DNA of 64,000 nt, taken from positions 124,001 through 188,000 of the forward strand of contig NZ_JAMOKO010000001.1 of the NCBI RefSeq assembly GCF_023656745.1, in the 5' to 3' direction. A model generated the notes under the pieces. The model ran no database searches, was not told where the DNA came from, and worked only from the letters and a program-made list of their open reading frames with translations. The position numbers and the translations under genes are program-made. Positions 14,083 to 22,376 of the stretch are shown one piece after another (positions within the stretch are counted from its first letter, which is position 1; each line of letters opens with the position of its first letter). The DNA is from Collinsella sp. BG-O-102. GTDB taxonomy: Bacteria; Actinomycetota; Coriobacteriia; Coriobacteriales; Coriobacteriaceae.

Positions 14083-17082
14083 ATGAGCGACATCATGAGG
14101 CCGATCCCGTTTTCGCAGCTGATGAACTGGATCATCGAGGAGCACAAGACCCAGGACGCCATCTTTGGCGTGCGCAAGATGGTCACGACCAACCAGGAGG
14201 GCGCGCTTCCCATTTTTGACGAGCGCATCGAGACTCCGTTTGGCCCGGCCGCCGGCCCCAATACGCAGCTGGCCCAGAACATCGTGGCCTCTTATGTGGC
14301 CGGTTCCCGCTTCTTTGAGCTCAAGACCGTTCAGGTTATGGACGGCGAGGAGCTCTCCAAGTGTGTGAACAAACCCTGCATCGTGGCACAAGACGAGTGC
14401 TACAACTGCGAGTGGTCGACCGAGCTCGAGGTTCCGCAGGCCTTTGCCGAGTACGTGAAGGCATGGTTTGCCTGCCACCTGATCGCTCGCGAGTACGGTC
14501 TGGGCAGCCCGGACGGTTTTGTCTTTAACATGTCCGTGGGCTATGACCTCGAGGGTATTAAGAGCCCCAAGGTCGACGCCTACATCGAGGGCATGAAGGA
14601 CGCCAGCGGCTCCGACGTCTGGAACGAGTGCCGCGCATGGGCGCTCGCCAACCTGGACAAGTTTGAGCATGTCGACGCCGCGTTTGTCGAGTCCATTCCG
14701 GCGCGCGTGTCCAACTCCATCACCGAGTCCACGCTGCATGGCTGCCCGCCGGCCGAGATCGAGCGCATCGCGACCTATCTGATCACCGAGAAGGGCCTCA
14801 ACACCTACATCAAGTGCAACCCCACGCTGCTGGGCTATGAGTTTGCCCGCCAGCGTCTGAACGAGCTGGGCTTTGACTACATCGTCTTCGATGACACGCA
14901 CTTCCGCGAGGACTTACAGTGGGTCGACGCCGTGCCCATGTTCGAGCGCCTGATTGCCCTGTGCGCCGAGCGCGGCCTGGAGTTTGGCGTCAAGCTCACC
15001 AACACGTTCCCCGTCGACGTGACGAGGAACGAGCTGCCTTCCACCGAGATGTACATGTCGGGCCGTTCGCTGTTCTCGCTGACCATCGAGGCTGCCCGTC
15101 GTATTACCGAGCAGTTCGATGGCAAGCTGCGCATCAGCTACTCCGGCGGTGCCACGGTCTACAACATCCGCGCCCTGTACGATGCCGGCATTTGGCCCGT
15201 TACCCTGGCGACCGACGTGCTCAAGCCCGGTGGCTACGAGCGTTTTAGCCAGATGGCCGGCGAGTTTGGCGATCTGGACGGCAAGCCGTTCGCGGGCGTC
15301 TCGCTCGAGGCAGTGACCGCGATCCAGACCGATTCGCTCACCAACCCGCTCTACAAGAAGCCGCTGCGCCCGCTGCCCGACCGCAAGGTCGCCGGCAAGA
15401 GCCCGCTTTCCGACTGCTTTACCACGCCGTGCCGCACGAGCTGCCCCATTCAGCAGGATATTCCCGCCTATCTGGCGGCTGTTGACGAGGGCCGCTACGA
15501 GGACGCGCTCAACATTATCATCGAGCGCAACGCCCTGCCGTTCATTACCGGCACCATCTGCCCACATCCCTGCGGCCGTGCCTGCGAGCGTGCGTTCTAC
15601 GAGCCCGAGGGCGCCCAGATTCGCGCCAGCAAGCTCAAGGCCGCCCGCGAGGCCATGACCGCCGTGCTGCCCAAGCTGCGTGCTCAGGCCATCGCCAACG
15701 ACGGCGAGCGCAACGTTGCCGTTATCGGTGGCGGCCCGGCCGGCCTGGCGACGGCATTCTTCCTGACGCGTGCCGGCGTGCCCGTCACCATCTTCGAGGC
15801 CCGCGACTCTCTCGGCGGCGTGGTCCGTCACGTGATTCCCGAGTTCCGTATCGCGAGCGACGATATCTCCCACGACGCCGAGCTTTGCCTGGCCTTTGGC
15901 GCCAAGGTGCAGCTCAACGCTCGCGTTGATTCCATTGACGAGCTCAAGGCCCAGGGCTTTACCGACGTGGTCGTGGCCACCGGTGCCTGGATGCCCGGCT
16001 CTGCGGGCCTGGGCGAGGGTGCCGAGCTCGATGTGCTGGAGTTCCTCGAGGCCGCCAAGAAGGGCGAGAAACTCGAGCTGGGTGAGGATGTCGTGGTCAT
16101 TGGCGCCGGCAACACCGCCATGGACGCGGCCCGCGTGGCCAAGCGCCTTGCTGGCGTGAAGAACGTGCGCCTGGTGTATCGCCGCACCAAGAAGCAGATG
16201 CCCGCCGACGAGGAAGAGCTCGATCTTGCTCTTGCCGACGGCGTTGAGTTCTGCGAGCTGCTGGCGCCCAAGGCGCTCAACGGCTCCGTGCTGACCTGCG
16301 ACGTTATGGAGCTCGGCGAGCCGGATGCAAGCGGCCGTCGCAGCCCCGTCGCCACGGGCGAGACCGTCGAGCTTTCCGCCACCACGGTGATCTGCGCCGT
16401 GGGCGAGGGCATCGATGCCAGCCTGTACGATGCCGCGGGCGTCGAGCACGACCGTCGCGGCCGTCTTGCCGCCACCTCCACCGGCGTCGAGGGCGTCTGG
16501 GCTGCAGGCGATTGCCGTCGCGGTCCGGCCACCGTGGTCGAGGCTATTGCCGACGCCGCCGAAGTCGCACGCGCTATCGCCGGCGTGGACTTTAACAAGT
16601 ACGCCGACTGCAACGAGAAGGCCGGCCGCGAGGACACCTGCTACGAGCGCAAGGGGTCGCTGTGCCGCGACAAGCGCAACTGCACCAAGACCCGCTGCCT
16701 GGGCTGCGGCTCGGTGTGCGAGGTCTGCTGCGACGTGTGCCCCAACCGCGCCAACGTGGCAATTAAGGTGCCGGGCCTGGCCAAGCATCAGGTCGTCCAT
16801 GTCGACGGCATGTGCAACGAGTGCGGCAACTGCGCCGTGTTCTGCCCTTACCAGGAGGGTCGTCCCTACAAGGACAAGCTCACCCTGTTCTGGAGCGAGC
16901 AGGACATGGAGAACTCCGAGAACGAGGGCTTCCTGGCCGTGGACGAGGACCACTTTAAGGTCCGCGTCGCCGATACGGTCCGCACCGTCTCGGTCGATGC
17001 CGTCAACACCGGCCTTCCCGAGGCCGTCCGCCTGACCATCAGGGCCGTGCGCGACAACTATTCGTACCTTCTTAAGAAATAG
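14083..17082 (+). CDS. ygfK: Selenate reductase-like flavin/Fe-S oxidoreductase YgfK
   Basis: A 999-residue cytoplasmic electron-transfer protein, close to the 1032 of E. coli YgfK. The N-terminal part (to about 440) is a dihydropyrimidine-dehydrogenase-like barrel. Residues 440-540 carry the CRTSCP...CPHPCGRAC iron-sulfur region. Two nucleotide-binding sites follow: VAVIGGGPAGLATAFF near 545 and VVVIGAGNTAMDAARV near 670. The C terminus has CLGCGSVCEVCCDVCP and CNECGNCAVFCP ferredoxin clusters. The ATG follows GAGAGGAG. It belongs to the selenium-linked purine cluster and probably exchanges electrons between NAD(P)H and the hydroxylase. Confidence 0.94.
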   Translation: MSDIMRPIPFSQLMNWIIEEHKTQDAIFGVRKMVTTNQEGALPIFDERIETPFGPAAGPNTQLAQNIVASYVAGSRFFELKTVQVMDGEELSKCVNKPCIVAQDECYNCEWSTELEVPQAFAEYVKAWFACHLIAREYGLGSPDGFVFNMSVGYDLEGIKSPKVDAYIEGMKDASGSDVWNECRAWALANLDKFEHVDAAFVESIPARVSNSITESTLHGCPPAEIERIATYLITEKGLNTYIKCNPTLLGYEFARQRLNELGFDYIVFDDTHFREDLQWVDAVPMFERLIALCAERGLEFGVKLTNTFPVDVTRNELPSTEMYMSGRSLFSLTIEAARRITEQFDGKLRISYSGGATVYNIRALYDAGIWPVTLATDVLKPGGYERFSQMAGEFGDLDGKPFAGVSLEAVTAIQTDSLTNPLYKKPLRPLPDRKVAGKSPLSDCFTTPCRTSCPIQQDIPAYLAAVDEGRYEDALNIIIERNALPFITGTICPHPCGRACERAFYEPEGAQIRASKLKAAREAMTAVLPKLRAQAIANDGERNVAVIGGGPAGLATAFFLTRAGVPVTIFEARDSLGGVVRHVIPEFRIASDDISHDAELCLAFGAKVQLNARVDSIDELKAQGFTDVVVATGAWMPGSAGLGEGAELDVLEFLEAAKKGEKLELGEDVVVIGAGNTAMDAARVAKRLAGVKNVRLVYRRTKKQMPADEEELDLALADGVEFCELLAPKALNGSVLTCDVMELGEPDASGRRSPVATGETVELSATTVICAVGEGIDASLYDAAGVEHDRRGRLAATSTGVEGVWAAGDCRRGPATVVEAIADAAEVARAIAGVDFNKYADCNEKAGREDTCYERKGSLCRDKRNCTKTRCLGCGSVCEVCCDVCPNRANVAIKVPGLAKHQVVHVDGMCNECGNCAVFCPYQEGRPYKDKLTLFWSEQDMENSENEGFLAVDEDHFKVRVADTVRTVSVDAVNTGLPEAVRLTIRAVRDNYSYLLKK

Positions 17083-17093
17083 GCGAGTCTCTT

Positions 17094-17573
17094 ATGGCCA
17101 AATCCATTCAACATAACGTGGCCTACGTCGCCTGCGGAAGCGGTTGCGCCTCCGCAGGCGGCGACGCCCGCTGCAGCGAAGGCTGCATTGGCTGTGGCGC
17201 CTGCGTCACGGCCTGCCCCCACGGCGCCATTGCGCTGGTCGATGGCATCGCCCGCGTGGACCGCTCAAAGTGCACGGGCTGTGGCCTGTGCGGCATGGCA
17301 TGCCCGCAGCGCGTGATTGCCTTCGTTCCCGGCTACCAGAACATCCTGGTGCGCTGCAACAACACCGATAAGGGCGCTATCGCCCGCAAGATCTGCGACA
17401 CGAGCTGCATCGGTTGCGGCATGTGCGCCAAAAAGTGCCCTGCCGGCGCAATCCGCATCGAGGACAACTGCGCCCACATCGACGGCGCCGACTGCCTGTC
17501 GTGTGGTATGTGCGCCGTCGTGTGCCCGCATGGCGCCATTCACGACCGCACCGGCATCGCCGCCGGCGTGTAG
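17094..17573 (+). CDS. Four-cluster ferredoxin-like 4Fe-4S protein
   Basis: A 159-residue protein with four CxxCxxCxxxCP motifs: CIGCGACVTACP, CTGCGLCGMACP, CIGCGMCAKKCP and CLSCGMCAVVCP. An extra N-terminal Cys group (CGSGC...C) resembles RnfB. It lacks membrane segments, so it is a soluble electron carrier. It starts 11 bases after ygfK and ends 12 before the xanthine dehydrogenase, in the position where an FAD subunit might be expected, so it likely links YgfK to the hydroxylase (inferred). Confidence 0.9.
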   Translation: MAKSIQHNVAYVACGSGCASAGGDARCSEGCIGCGACVTACPHGAIALVDGIARVDRSKCTGCGLCGMACPQRVIAFVPGYQNILVRCNNTDKGAIARKICDTSCIGCGMCAKKCPAGAIRIEDNCAHIDGADCLSCGMCAVVCPHGAIHDRTGIAAGV

Positions 17574-17585
17574 AAGGGAATCACC

Positions 17586-20363
17586 ATGGCACAGGAATTC
17601 ACTTTTACCGTTAACGGCGTCGAGCGCACGACGACTCAGAACAAGCCGCTGCTCCGCTACCTGCGCGACGACCTGCACATTCACTCCGCCAAGGATGGCT
17701 GCTCCGAGGGCGCCTGCGGTACCTGCACCATCCATGTGGACGGTGCGGCCGTCAAGGCCTGCGTGCTGACCACCGCGCTTGCCGCTGGCCGCAACATCGT
17801 GACCGTCGAGGGCCTGCCCGAGGACGTGCGCGAGGCCTTTGTGTACGCCTTTGGCGCCGTGGGCGCCGTGCAGTGCGGCTTTTGCATCCCCGGCATGGTC
17901 ATGGCGGGTGCAGCGCTTATCGCCGAGGATCCCGAGCCCACCGAGGAGCAGATCAAGTACGCCATCCGCGGCAACGTCTGCCGTTGCACCGGCTACAAAA
18001 AGATTATCGAGGGCATCTCGCTGGCCGCTGCGGTGCTCCGTGGCGAAAAGCAAATCGACGATGATCTGGAGCGCGGCGACGACTACGGCGTGGGCAAGCG
18101 CGCCTTCCGTATCGACGTGCGCAAGAAGGTGCTCGGCGAGGGCAAGTATCCCGACGACATCGACGAGCTCGATCAGCCGGGTCTGACCTACGCCAGCGCC
18201 GTGCGCTCCAAGTATCCGCGCGCCCGTGTGCTCTCCATCGATACCTCCAAGGCCGAGGCCCTGCCCGGCGTGGTGGGCATCCTGCGCGCCGAGGACGTGC
18301 CGGTCAACCAGGTCGGCCACCTTATCCAGGACTGGGACGTCATGATCGCCCAGGGCGATATCACCCGCTGCGTGGGTGACGCCATCGTGCTGGTGGTTGC
18401 CGAGGACGAGGCGACGCTCGAGAAGGCCAAGAAGCTCGTAAAGATCGATTACGAGCCGCTGGAGCCCGTGCGCAACATCGCCGAGGCCAAGGCCACCGAC
18501 GCCCCGCGCCTGCACGACAGCTTCTTTGCCTTTGGCAACACGGTGGAGCTCAAGGACAATGTATGCCAGAGCCGTCACGTGACGCGTGGCGACGCCGCCA
18601 AGGCACTGGCGGAGAGCGCGTTCACCGTGACGCAGCGCTTTACCACGCCCTTTACTGAGCATGCCTTCTTGGAGCCCGAGTGCGCCGTCGCCTTCCCGTA
18701 CAAGAACGGCGTCAAGGTGCAGTCGACCGACCAGGGCGCCTACGATACGCGCAAAGAGTGCGCCCACATGTTTGGCTGGGACAACGAGCCCGAGCGCGTG
18801 GTCGTCGAGACCATGCTCGTGGGCGGTGGCTTTGGCGGCAAGGAGGACGTGTCCATCCAGCACCTGGCCGCGCTCGCCGCATATAAGTTCCAGCGTCCCG
18901 TGAAGTGCAAGCTCACGCGTGCCGAGTCGCTTGCCTTCCATCCCAAGCGTCATGCCATGGACGGCACCTTTACGCTGGGTTGCGACGCCGAGGGCAACTT
19001 TACCGGCCTGGATTGCGAGATTAACTTTGATACCGGCGCCTACGCGTCGCTGTGCGGCCCGGTGCTCGAGCGCGCCTGCACGCATGCCGTCGGCCCCTAC
19101 AAGTACCAGAACACCGACATTCGCGGTTTTGGCTACTACACCAACAACCCGCCCGCCGGCGCGTACCGCGGCTTTGGCGTGTGCCAGTCCGAGTTTGCGC
19201 TCGAGAGCCTGGTCGACCTGCTGGCCGAGAAGGTCGGCCTGGATCCGTGGGAGATCCGCTACCGTAACGCTATCGAGCCGGGCGAGGTTTTGCCCAACGG
19301 CCAGATTGCCGATTGCTCCACGGCGCTTAAGGAGACGCTGCTCGAGGTCAAGGATGCCTACTACGCGCATCCCGGACACGCCGGTATTGCCTGCGCCATG
19401 AAGAACGCCGGCGTGGGCGTGGGTCTGCCCGATGCCGGCCGCTGCAAGATTCGCGTCGAGAACGGCGTGGCTACGGTCTATGCCGCCACGTCCGACATCG
19501 GCCAGGGTTGCAATACCGTCTTTTTGCAGGACGTTGCCGAGGCATGTGGCTTGCCGCTTCGCTGCATCGCCAACGGCGAGTGCTCTACCGAGAACGCCCC
19601 CGACTCCGGCACCACGTCTGGCTCGCGTCAGACGGTTGTGACCGGCGAGGCCGTGCGCGGTGCCGCCTTCCTGCTGCGCGATGCTATGGTTGGCATCGAG
19701 GCTGGCAAGCCTGCGCCCGATGCTCCCGTGAGCGCGCATGGCGACGGCGTCAAGATCGAGTACGACGACGGTCGCGCCTATCAGCTGCACACACAGGAAC
19801 TCGTCGCCGGCCAGGGTATGCATCCCCAAGATCCCGCTGCCGCCATCAAGGCGCTCGAGGGCTGCGAGTTTGGCTACGTGTACCTGGAGCCGACCGACAA
19901 GCTGGGCGCCGACGTTTCCAACCCCAAGAGCCACATCTGCTACGGCTTTGCCACGCATGTGGTCATTCTGGATGATGACGGCCGCGTGAGCGAGGTCTAT
20001 GCTGCGCACGATTCCGGCAAGGTGGTCAACCCCATCTCCATCCAGGGTCAGATCGAAGGCGGCGTGCTCATGGGTATGGGCTATGCGCTTACCGAGGACT
20101 GGCCGCTCAAGGACTGCGTACCCCAGGCAAGGTACGGCACGCTCGGGTTGTTCCGTGCGCCCGAGATCCCGGATATCCACGCCATTTACGTGGAGAAGGA
20201 CGAGCTGCTGCCCGTGGCATATGGCGGCAAGGGCATTGGCGAGATCGCAACGATCCCCACGGCGCCCGCCGTACAGAACGCCTATCGCGCATTTGACGGC
20301 AAGCTGCGTCCGGATCTGCCCATGGTGGATACGCCCTACAGCCGCGCTCGTCACCGCGGGTAG
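17586..20363 (+). CDS. xdhD: Selenium-dependent-type xanthine dehydrogenase (fused 2Fe-2S and molybdenum parts)
   Basis: A 925-residue molybdenum hydroxylase. Residues 1-155 form the two 2Fe-2S domains (GCSEGACGTC near 39; CGFC near 98 and CRCTG near 134). The molybdopterin domains follow from about 170, with GGGFGGKEDVS (near 416) and AYRGFGVCQSEFALES (near 525). The fused plan and neighbours YgfK, SsnA, YqeB, YqeC and MocA match the labile-selenium xanthine dehydrogenase class that hydroxylates hypoxanthine/xanthine or the reverse for urate. There is no in-frame UGA, so selenium would be a cofactor, not selenocysteine. No FAD subunit gene lies in the window. Confidence 0.9.
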   Translation: MAQEFTFTVNGVERTTTQNKPLLRYLRDDLHIHSAKDGCSEGACGTCTIHVDGAAVKACVLTTALAAGRNIVTVEGLPEDVREAFVYAFGAVGAVQCGFCIPGMVMAGAALIAEDPEPTEEQIKYAIRGNVCRCTGYKKIIEGISLAAAVLRGEKQIDDDLERGDDYGVGKRAFRIDVRKKVLGEGKYPDDIDELDQPGLTYASAVRSKYPRARVLSIDTSKAEALPGVVGILRAEDVPVNQVGHLIQDWDVMIAQGDITRCVGDAIVLVVAEDEATLEKAKKLVKIDYEPLEPVRNIAEAKATDAPRLHDSFFAFGNTVELKDNVCQSRHVTRGDAAKALAESAFTVTQRFTTPFTEHAFLEPECAVAFPYKNGVKVQSTDQGAYDTRKECAHMFGWDNEPERVVVETMLVGGGFGGKEDVSIQHLAALAAYKFQRPVKCKLTRAESLAFHPKRHAMDGTFTLGCDAEGNFTGLDCEINFDTGAYASLCGPVLERACTHAVGPYKYQNTDIRGFGYYTNNPPAGAYRGFGVCQSEFALESLVDLLAEKVGLDPWEIRYRNAIEPGEVLPNGQIADCSTALKETLLEVKDAYYAHPGHAGIACAMKNAGVGVGLPDAGRCKIRVENGVATVYAATSDIGQGCNTVFLQDVAEACGLPLRCIANGECSTENAPDSGTTSGSRQTVVTGEAVRGAAFLLRDAMVGIEAGKPAPDAPVSAHGDGVKIEYDDGRAYQLHTQELVAGQGMHPQDPAAAIKALEGCEFGYVYLEPTDKLGADVSNPKSHICYGFATHVVILDDDGRVSEVYAAHDSGKVVNPISIQGQIEGGVLMGMGYALTEDWPLKDCVPQARYGTLGLFRAPEIPDIHAIYVEKDELLPVAYGGKGIGEIATIPTAPAVQNAYRAFDGKLRPDLPMVDTPYSRARHRG

Positions 20364-20430
20364 GGTAGAGCGCGGACGGCATTGCTGACGGGCAGTTCGC
20401 GCTCAGCATCAACTACATACGCTGCGCCTT

Positions 20431-20464
20431 TGGCCCCGGCTCCATCGCGAGTCGGGGCCTTTTG
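20431..20464 (+). terminator. Terminator of the first purine arm
   Basis: Stem GGCCCCG/CGGGGCC with a loop of about 14 bases and a TTTTG tail, 70 bases after the xanthine dehydrogenase stop. Confidence 0.8.
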
Positions 20465-20483
20465 TTTGGAGCGCCTCCGCATA

Positions 20484-20752
20484 CGGAAACTGTGTCCCGG
20501 ATTTGGCGCTCAGAATGGGATGCGCTTTCCGTTAACCGCTCACTTGGAAAGTGCATCCCAGCTTGAGCGTTTATTCCGGGATGCGGTTTCCGCTGAAGGA
20601 CTCAACCGGAAAGCACGACCCGTTCCGAGACCTGATTCCGGGATACGCTTTCCGCTAGGCCCGCCATCCGGAAAGTGCATCCCGTTTTGAGCGTCCAGGC
20701 TAGGACGCGCTTTCCGTTGGCGTGGTCGTTGGGAAAACGCGGCCCAAATAGG
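20484..20752. repeat. 48-bp hairpin repeat array 1 (four units plus remnant)
   Basis: Units at 20484-20531, 20545-20592, 20607-20654 and 20669-20716, each exactly 48 bp and starting 61-62 bp apart; a decayed fifth begins at 20731. Each unit reads CGGAAA(G/C)TGxxTCCC, a middle of about 18 bases, then GGGATGCGCTTTCCG-like, so it folds as one hairpin. Spacers are 13-14 bp and unrelated in sequence. Confidence 0.9.
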
Positions 20753-20787
20753 GGGGTGCGATCCGGCGATGCGTGGCCTAGCAGCTC

Positions 20788-21786
20788 CTACAGGTCCACG
20801 TCGTTGAGCCATGTCGGCAGCGCGGTCTGCCGGATGCCTGCTGTCTGCAGCTTTTTTGCGAGCACTCCTGTCGAGCGGACTTCACTCATGGTAAAGCGCA
20901 GCAAGGGATGGCCGTAGAGCGACAGGTGCGCTTCGCGTTGCCGTTCGGCAACGAGTGCTTCGGCGGTGGTGCGCCCGGCTAACATGGCCTGGTCGGTATA
21001 TTTGACGAACCCGTCGAGTTCTCCCAACGTGAGCTCCCGCGCCTGGCGCTCCCAGGCAAAGTCCGTTCGCATAGTCTCGGTCGAATCGAAGGGGTCCGTC
21101 AGCTCGTATTGCAGTTGGTCGGGTGCGAAGCCGGTCTCGATCATGACGGCGCGGGCGACTGATTCTCCACCGCTCTCGGCGCGGGCGTCGGCATATCGAA
21201 GCGTTGTGAGGGCGGTGCGAATCGTGCGACCATTGCGGGCGGTCGCTCGTTGCTCGACGGCCTCCATCAGCTGTTCCCGCGCAAGGCCGAGCTTTAAGAT
21301 CGTCGAATCGGCAATGGGCATGCCGTCGGCAAAACCGGTCTGCAACAGGCAATCTGTGACCGTTTGGATGGGCGGCGTTACCGATATGCCGGCTCTGCGT
21401 ATTGCTCCGGCCGGCTCAATCTGGTGCCGCTGAATATGTGCGCCCGGACGAGCCGACGGCTTTGTCGAGCTGCAGACATGCACGACATTCAGGTGTCGCC
21501 ACGAGACCTCGAGCCCCAGCAAACAGGCGGCCGAAAACGAGCAGAACGTCCAATCGGGGTGGATGATCGCAAGGGCGCGGAGGATTTCGCAATGGCGCTG
21601 TGCCCGGTTGAGTTCATCCCAACGCATTTTGCGTGCGAACAGTCCCGGCATGGGCGAGACGACCGTGCTGCCGGTGCGCCGAAGGAGCGCTTTTCTGATT
21701 GCCGTGCTCGGGGGAATCAGACAGCGCCTCTCGTGTTCGGCTTGGGTTAGCAGCTGGTCGATGAGCTGGTCATTGCAATGGGTCAT
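20788..21786 (-). CDS. AbiEi-like protein with Vsr/DUF559-type nuclease-like C-terminal domain
   Basis: A 332-residue protein. The N-terminal part resembles AbiEi-type antitoxin/regulator proteins of actinobacteria (DWTFCSFSAACLLGLEVSW near 95-113). The C-terminal part has a PD-(D/E)XK-like layout: GGESVAR near 205, MRTDFAWE near 238 and LGELDGFVKY near 255. The start ATG has AAGGAGG nine bases before it. No partner AbiEii toxin lies beside it. The gene lies alone between repeat arrays 1 and 2. Whether it is a defence protein, a nuclease or only a domesticated regulator cannot be told. Confidence 0.65.
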   Translation of the reverse strand: MTHCNDQLIDQLLTQAEHERRCLIPPSTAIRKALLRRTGSTVVSPMPGLFARKMRWDELNRAQRHCEILRALAIIHPDWTFCSFSAACLLGLEVSWRHLNVVHVCSSTKPSARPGAHIQRHQIEPAGAIRRAGISVTPPIQTVTDCLLQTGFADGMPIADSTILKLGLAREQLMEAVEQRATARNGRTIRTALTTLRYADARAESGGESVARAVMIETGFAPDQLQYELTDPFDSTETMRTDFAWERQARELTLGELDGFVKYTDQAMLAGRTTAEALVAERQREAHLSLYGHPLLRFTMSEVRSTGVLAKKLQTAGIRQTALPTWLNDVDL

Positions 21787-22081
21787 GAGCTACCGCCTCC
21801 TTTTGGGTAGCAAAAACGTATCAGCCGGAACTTGCCGCTCAGCTGACCAAAAGCTGACCAAAATCTAACCATGCAGGTAGATGGCCTATTTTCGGCGACA
21901 TTTTTATATCCGAATCGGTGGGCGGTAATCGGCGACCGTGAACGGCGACGAGTTATGAAGACTGGGTAAGTTTCGGGACGTGTACTTTTCAGAAAAAGAG
22001 CATTCTATCTGCTGTTTTGTGTTTCTGGATCGCATATTTGAAGGTATGTGATAAGGGCGGCGGACTGTCGCCTTGTATCTG
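21787..22081. promoter_or_regulatory. Upstream region of the AbiEi-like gene
   Basis: An AT-richer gap. Two adjacent copies of AGCTGACCAAA lie at 21841-21851 and 21852-21862 with a weaker third (ATCTAACC) after them, 55 bases upstream of the minus-strand start. They look like operator iterons for that gene. Nothing else was recognised. Confidence 0.4.
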
Positions 22082-22252
22082 CGGAAGCTGTGACCCGGAA
22101 TGAGCGCTCGGAATGGGATGCATTTTCCGGTAGAAGCTTCAGCGGAAAGTGCATCCCAGAATTCAGGCTCAGAACGGGACACGCTTTCCGGATGGCATGC
22201 TTAGCGGAAACTACGGCCCAGTTTTTGGTTCCAGAACGGGATACATTTTCCG
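22082..22252. repeat. 48-bp hairpin repeat array 2 (three units)
   Basis: Same family as array 1. Units at 22082-22129, 22143-22190 and 22205-22252, all 48 bp with starts 61 and 62 bp apart. Arms run CGGAAA...CCC and GGGA...TTTTCCG or CTTTCCG. Confidence 0.9.
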
Positions 22253-22307
22253 GAACGGTCCACGTGCGGCGGTGTATCGCCCTTTTTCGTGCGCCGCTTG
22301 TCGAATT

Positions 22308-22359
22308 GCGTTATAGCTAGCTATATTATAGGAAGGTATAATATAGCTAGCTATAACGC
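22308..22359. promoter_or_regulatory. Perfect palindrome with 23-bp arms upstream of ATPase gene
   Basis: Arms at 22308-22330 and 22337-22359 are exact reverse complements around GGAAGG. Each arm contains TATAGCTAGCTATA, itself a palindrome. It ends 17 bases before the ATG of the ATPase and covers where the promoter should be, so it is a likely autoregulatory operator or 5' mRNA hairpin. Confidence 0.75.
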
Positions 22360-22376
22360 AAAGGAAGGATGGCCCT

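Noticed and set aside
14914-16953. 679-codon open frame opposite ygfK, and a similar one at 7431-9020 opposite the U32 gene
   Set aside because: Both are shadows of well-supported genes with low-complexity His/Gly/Ala/Leu composition.
17265-20354. 1029-codon open frame on the minus strand opposite the xanthine dehydrogenase
   Set aside because: Long antisense frames are common in GC-rich genes with this codon bias; it has no ribosome binding site and no recognisable motif, while the plus strand encodes clear domains.
17586-20363. Selenocysteine-containing hydroxylase
   Set aside because: No in-frame TGA is present; selenium in this family is a labile cofactor ligand.
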